A program made the translations under genes and the position numbers. The notes beneath the pieces were generated by a model, which saw only the letters and a program-made list of their open reading frames with translations, was not told where the DNA came from and ran no database searches. Positions 61,188-64,000 of a DNA stretch of 64,000 nucleotides are shown in pieces (positions within the stretch are counted from its first letter, which is position 1; every line of letters begins with the position of its first letter). Origin of the DNA: Burkholderiaceae bacterium. Its GTDB lineage: Bacteria > Pseudomonadota > Gammaproteobacteria > Burkholderiales > Burkholderiaceae_C. The stretch lies in contig JAGOPK010000002.1 of assembly GCA_017992055.1 (NCBI GenBank), positions 372,001-436,000 on the forward strand, written 5' to 3'.

Positions 61188-61697
61188 TCAGCGCTGGCCC
61201 GGCGCGCGAAACGAGGCCGGCCGCTTGCGCTGCTTGGGCTCGGGTCGCCAGTGGGCGTCGGTGTAGGCCTGCAGCCAGTCGCGCAGCTCGGCCGGCAGCG
61301 GATGGTTGTCCACCCGCTCCTGGGCATCGAGCAGGCGGCCGGCCTCGTTGTACGACAGCGTCACCAGCTCGGGCCAGGCGCGGCCGGGGTCCTCGTCGTC
61401 GATGCGCCACATCACAAACCACACCGGCGCGCCCGAGCTGAGGTTCAGGTAGTAGCCCTCGCCCTCGTCGGCATGCAGGCGCACCGGCAGGCCCGGGTGC
61501 AGGGTCTGCGCCAGGCGACCGTCGTCGCGCAGCAAGCGTGGCGCATCGCCGAAGCCGCCTTCGTCGGGCACCACGTCGGCGATGCGAAAGCGCCAGTCTT
61601 CCCAGGCATTGGGCTGGCGCTCGCGCTCGATGACCACGGCCACGCGGATCTCGGGCACAGGACGCGGGACCGCAGACGGTTCGGCAGGCGTGTTCAT
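61188..61697 (-). CDS. DUF3305 family protein
   Basis: This 169-residue soluble protein has the core VAVVIERERQPNAWEDWRFR, followed by HPGLPVRLHADEGEGYYLN and VWFVMWRIDD, which is typical of DUF3305. It is paired with DUF3306 across Burkholderiales, next to formate dehydrogenase genes. The function is unknown. It is the first gene of the leftward block DUF3305-DUF3306-polyferredoxin-TorD-mobA. A perfect 8-bp dyad lies 25 bases before its ATG. Confidence 0.85.
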   Translation of the reverse strand: MNTPAEPSAVPRPVPEIRVAVVIERERQPNAWEDWRFRIADVVPDEGGFGDAPRLLRDDGRLAQTLHPGLPVRLHADEGEGYYLNLSSGAPVWFVMWRIDDEDPGRAWPELVTLSYNEAGRLLDAQERVDNHPLPAELRDWLQAYTDAHWRPEPKQRKRPASFRAPGQR

Positions 61698-61722
61698 ATC
61701 GGCCGCCAGTCTAGCGGCGGGC

Positions 61723-61741
61723 CTGCGACAGCTTGTCGCAG
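61723..61741. promoter_or_regulatory. Perfect dyad upstream of the DUF3305 gene
   Basis: CTGCGACA-GCT-TGTCGCAG is a perfect 8-bp inverted repeat with a 3-base spacer, between the sensor kinase stop and the DUF3305 start. It could be an operator, an enhancer site of the neighbouring NtrC-type regulator, or an intercistronic RNA hairpin. No -24/-12 sigma-54 promoter was recognised beside it. Confidence 0.4.
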
Positions 61742-61812
61742 CCGATGCCGCATGTCCCCAGGCAGCCCGGTCCGGGCGACCACGGGAATACCACTAGCCA
61801 GCGGCCAGCGGC

Positions 61813-63933
61813 TCAGCCGCCGGCCGGCGGCGCCGGCTCCACCAGCAGCAGCACGCGCATCACCGCGCCGGTGGCGCTGGCGTCGCCCATCGGATCGCCG
61901 CCACGGTTGCCGGCCTGGATGTCGCCGCCATAGCGCTCGACGATGCTGCGGCTGATCCACAGGCCCAGGCCGGTGCCGTCCTTCTTGCGCGTGACGAAGG
62001 GCTGGAACAGCTCGCGCAGCAGGCCTTCGTCCAGGCCGGGGCCGGTGTCGCTGATGGCGATGACCACGCCCGGCCGCCCCTGGTCGTCGCTCCAGTCGGC
62101 CGTGGCCAGGCCCAGCAGGCCGCCGTCGGGCATGGCATGGATGGCATTGACCAGCAGGTTGACCAGCACCTGCTGCAGCTCCTGGCGGTTGATGGCCACG
62201 CCGCGCGTGGCCTGGTGGTCGCGCTCGATGCGGATGCGCGAGCGCGACAGCAGGTGGCCCACCAGCACCAGGCAGTCCTCCAGCACGCGCGACGCATCCA
62301 CCGTCTCCACATAGCCGGCGTATTCGGTGGGCCGGGCAAACTGCAGCAGCTGGGTCACGATCAGGCGCATGCGCTCGATCTGCGCATCCACCAGCTGCAG
62401 CTCGGCGGCCACGCGCCGGGCATCGTCGCCCAGCAGCTCGCGCGCCAGGTCCAGGTTGCCCTGGATCACCGCGATCGGGTTGTTGACCTCGTGGGCGATG
62501 CTGGCGGTGAGCTGGCCCACCGCGGCCATCTTCTCGGCGCGCAGCAGCTGCTGCTGGGCTGCGGCCAGGGCCGCGCTGCGCTCGGCCACCTTGGCATCCA
62601 GCTCGGCATTCCAGCGCTGCAGCTGGGCGGTGTTGGCGTCGATGGTGTCCAGCAGCCGGTCCAGGTGTCCGGCCAGCGCGCCGATCTCGTCGGCCGAGTC
62701 CACCCGGCCGACCCGCGCGCCCAGCGCACCGGCCTCGATGCGCTGCAGCGTCTGGTCCATCTGCTCCAGCGGCCGGAAGATCTGCCGCGCCCAGCGCGAC
62801 GCGGCCAGCGCCGCCAGCACCATCACGCCGAAGAACACCGCGCCGATGCCGGCCAGCACGCCGTACTTCAGCCAGGCGAAGGGCCGCTCCAGAAAGCCGA
62901 CATAGAGCATGCCCACGCGCCGGCCGGCGCCATCGGCCAGCGGCTCGTAGGCCGACACATACCAGTCGTTGACCACGAAGGCCCGGCCCAGCCAGGTGCT
63001 GCCACGCTCCAGCACGGCCTCGCTGACCGCCTGCGAGACGCGCGTGCCGATGGCCCGCGACTCGCCGTTGCCGGCCGCCACGCCGGCCTCGGCAAACAGC
63101 CGCACATTGGTGGAGATGCGCACATCGTCGAGAAACAGCGTGGCCGTGCCGCGGCTGCCGAAGGGCAAGGCGCCGTCGGGATAGACGATGGCATTGATGT
63201 GGTCGATGAAGGGCAGGTTGCGGTTCAGCAGCACGCCGGCCTGCACCCAGGCCACCAGGCGGCCGCCGGCGTCGTGCACCGGCAGGCTGGACTGCACCAC
63301 CATCGCCCGGTCCTCGGCCTGGCGCGTGCTGGGCCGGGCATTGCGCGTGGGCAGCAGCGGCACGGCCACGCGCTGGCGCAGCGCCGGGCCCAGCAGCGCC
63401 TGCTCGGCGGGCGACAGCACCACCAGCGAGGCCTGGGCGCGCAGGCCAGCCCCCAGGCCGGCCGCCGCGGTGGACGCGGCCGGCAGCGGCGGCACGCGCT
63501 CGGCGTCCAGCGCCGCATCGGCGGCCAGCAGGCGGCCATCGGGCCGGCGCAGGTTGACGAAGTCCAGGCCCTCGCGCTGGCGAAAGCGCTGCAGCAGCCG
63601 CTGCAGCGCCGCCGCGTCGGCGGCCGTGTCCAGCGCCGCATGCAGGGCCTGCGACTCGGCCACCGCGCCGGTGCTGGCCGCCACCTCGCCCAGCACGCGG
63701 TCGAAGTAGCCGCGCGCCACCGCCAGGTCGGAGCGCACCTTGGTCTCCAGCAGCCGGTCCAGCGCCGCATTGCCCCACACCAGCAGCACCAGGCCCAGCA
63801 GCGGCAGCACCACCACCAGCGGCAGCAGCACCATGGCCTGCAGCTTGCGGCGGATGGTCCAGCGGCCGACCCGGGCGGCCACGCCGGCCACCGCCGGCCC
63901 CGGCGGCGGGCCGGGATTCAGCCGTGGCCCCAT
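61813..63933 (-). CDS. Membrane sensor histidine kinase with periplasmic Cache-like domain
   Basis: This 706-residue sensor has two membrane helices (about 33-54 and 365-387) enclosing a periplasmic domain of about 300 residues that looks Cache-like (segments such as FVNLRRPDGRLLAAD and WYVSAYEPLADGAGRRVG). A HAMP linker follows, then a coiled coil, HisKA with His481 in SIAHEVNNPIAVIQGNL, and HATPase_c with NLLVNAIHAMPDGG, DTGPGLDEG and GTGLGLWIS. It is the DctB-like type that works with NtrC-family regulators. The start overlaps the end of such a regulator by 16 bases. It precedes the molybdoenzyme accessory block and may control it (inference). Confidence 0.9.
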   Translation of the reverse strand: MGPRLNPGPPPGPAVAGVAARVGRWTIRRKLQAMVLLPLVVVLPLLGLVLLVWGNAALDRLLETKVRSDLAVARGYFDRVLGEVAASTGAVAESQALHAALDTAADAAALQRLLQRFRQREGLDFVNLRRPDGRLLAADAALDAERVPPLPAASTAAAGLGAGLRAQASLVVLSPAEQALLGPALRQRVAVPLLPTRNARPSTRQAEDRAMVVQSSLPVHDAGGRLVAWVQAGVLLNRNLPFIDHINAIVYPDGALPFGSRGTATLFLDDVRISTNVRLFAEAGVAAGNGESRAIGTRVSQAVSEAVLERGSTWLGRAFVVNDWYVSAYEPLADGAGRRVGMLYVGFLERPFAWLKYGVLAGIGAVFFGVMVLAALAASRWARQIFRPLEQMDQTLQRIEAGALGARVGRVDSADEIGALAGHLDRLLDTIDANTAQLQRWNAELDAKVAERSAALAAAQQQLLRAEKMAAVGQLTASIAHEVNNPIAVIQGNLDLARELLGDDARRVAAELQLVDAQIERMRLIVTQLLQFARPTEYAGYVETVDASRVLEDCLVLVGHLLSRSRIRIERDHQATRGVAINRQELQQVLVNLLVNAIHAMPDGGLLGLATADWSDDQGRPGVVIAISDTGPGLDEGLLRELFQPFVTRKKDGTGLGLWISRSIVERYGGDIQAGNRGGDPMGDASATGAVMRVLLLVEPAPPAGG

Positions 63934-64000
63934 TCGGCCACGCGGCGCTCCAGCGTGCGCCGCGAGATGCCCAGCAGCTGCGCGGCCCGGGTCTTGTCGC
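63918..64000 (-). CDS. NtrC-family response regulator, C-terminal end only
   Basis: Only the last 26 residues are inside the window: DKTRAAQLLGISRRTLERRV followed by AEWGHG and a stop. The RAAQLLGISRRTLERR pattern is a Fis-type helix-turn-helix as in sigma-54-dependent regulators. The remainder lies beyond the right edge. It overlaps the kinase gene by 16 bases and is its likely partner. Confidence 0.82.
   Translation of the reverse strand, partial: DKTRAAQLLGISRRTLERRVAEWGHG

Overview
This window is a stretch of ordinary chromosome from a very high-G+C betaproteobacterium. It is most like Burkholderiales of the Rubrivivax / Ideonella / Leptothrix / Aquincola group. I base this on codon use, on the gene order glyA-nrdR-type IV pilins-ribD, on a Bug/TctC-type binding protein, on the DUF3305-DUF3306-ferredoxin-TorD block, and on a PEP-CTERM protein. 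The assignment is inference; no rRNA is present. I see no insertion sequence, prophage, integrase or CRISPR array. Genes are dense and often overlap by 4 bases. Both window edges cut genes: an ABC transporter on the left and an NtrC-type response regulator on the right.

Layout. 1-4.5 kb: ABC and MFS exporters, a PAS-GGDEF diguanylate cyclase, a crotonase-fold enzyme and a 56-residue DUF3149 protein. 4.5-10.4 kb: a leftward set with an S10 carboxypeptidase, a threonine dehydratase-like enzyme, and the Entner-Doudoroff pair edd-eda behind a strong promoter with a built-in palindrome. 10.4-16.6 kb: a ChaC-like cyclotransferase, a MocA-like nucleotidyltransferase, pdxH, msrA followed by a hybrid sensor lacking its ATPase domain, and ubiD with a hairpin-rich 3' region. 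16.6-26 kb: a lytic transglycosylase, then a ZTP riboswitch with glyA and nrdR, six minor-pilin genes and ribD. 26-30.4 kb: two tRNA-Asp genes, a DMT permease, a UspA protein with an FNR/Anr-like site, a ZIP transporter and a Tat-exported dienelactone hydrolase. 30.4-37.4 kb: the polyphosphate genes ppx, sixA and ppk, then polA.

37.5-47.2 kb: a PEP-CTERM trypsin, a DUF2782 lipoprotein, thrB, a BPSS1780-type membrane protein and a small lipoprotein. These are followed by a TonB-dependent receptor paired with a BMP-type binding protein, and valS. 47.2-53.9 kb: a degenerate hydroxyacid dehydrogenase, galU, a TusA-like protein, a Nudix hydrolase, cysM, tRNA-Leu, a rhomboid protease, a catalytically degenerate HtrA-like protein and an epimerase-like protein. 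53.9-57.2 kb: a 2Fe-2S flavin reductase, a Bug binding protein and a fused SpmA/SpmB-type membrane protein. 57.2-64 kb, leftward: a two-component system, then DUF3305, DUF3306, a polyferredoxin, TorD and MobA. This resembles the accessory part of a formate dehydrogenase locus without the dehydrogenase.

Most of the window is conserved housekeeping. I did not find a clear new defence, secretion or biosynthetic system. The observations I consider most worth checking are two structured intergenic regions (4576-4694 and 14805-14936), the ATPase-less hybrid kinase, the TonB receptor/BMP protein pair, the pilin locus without pilY1, and the molybdoenzyme accessory block with its 95-base gene overlap.
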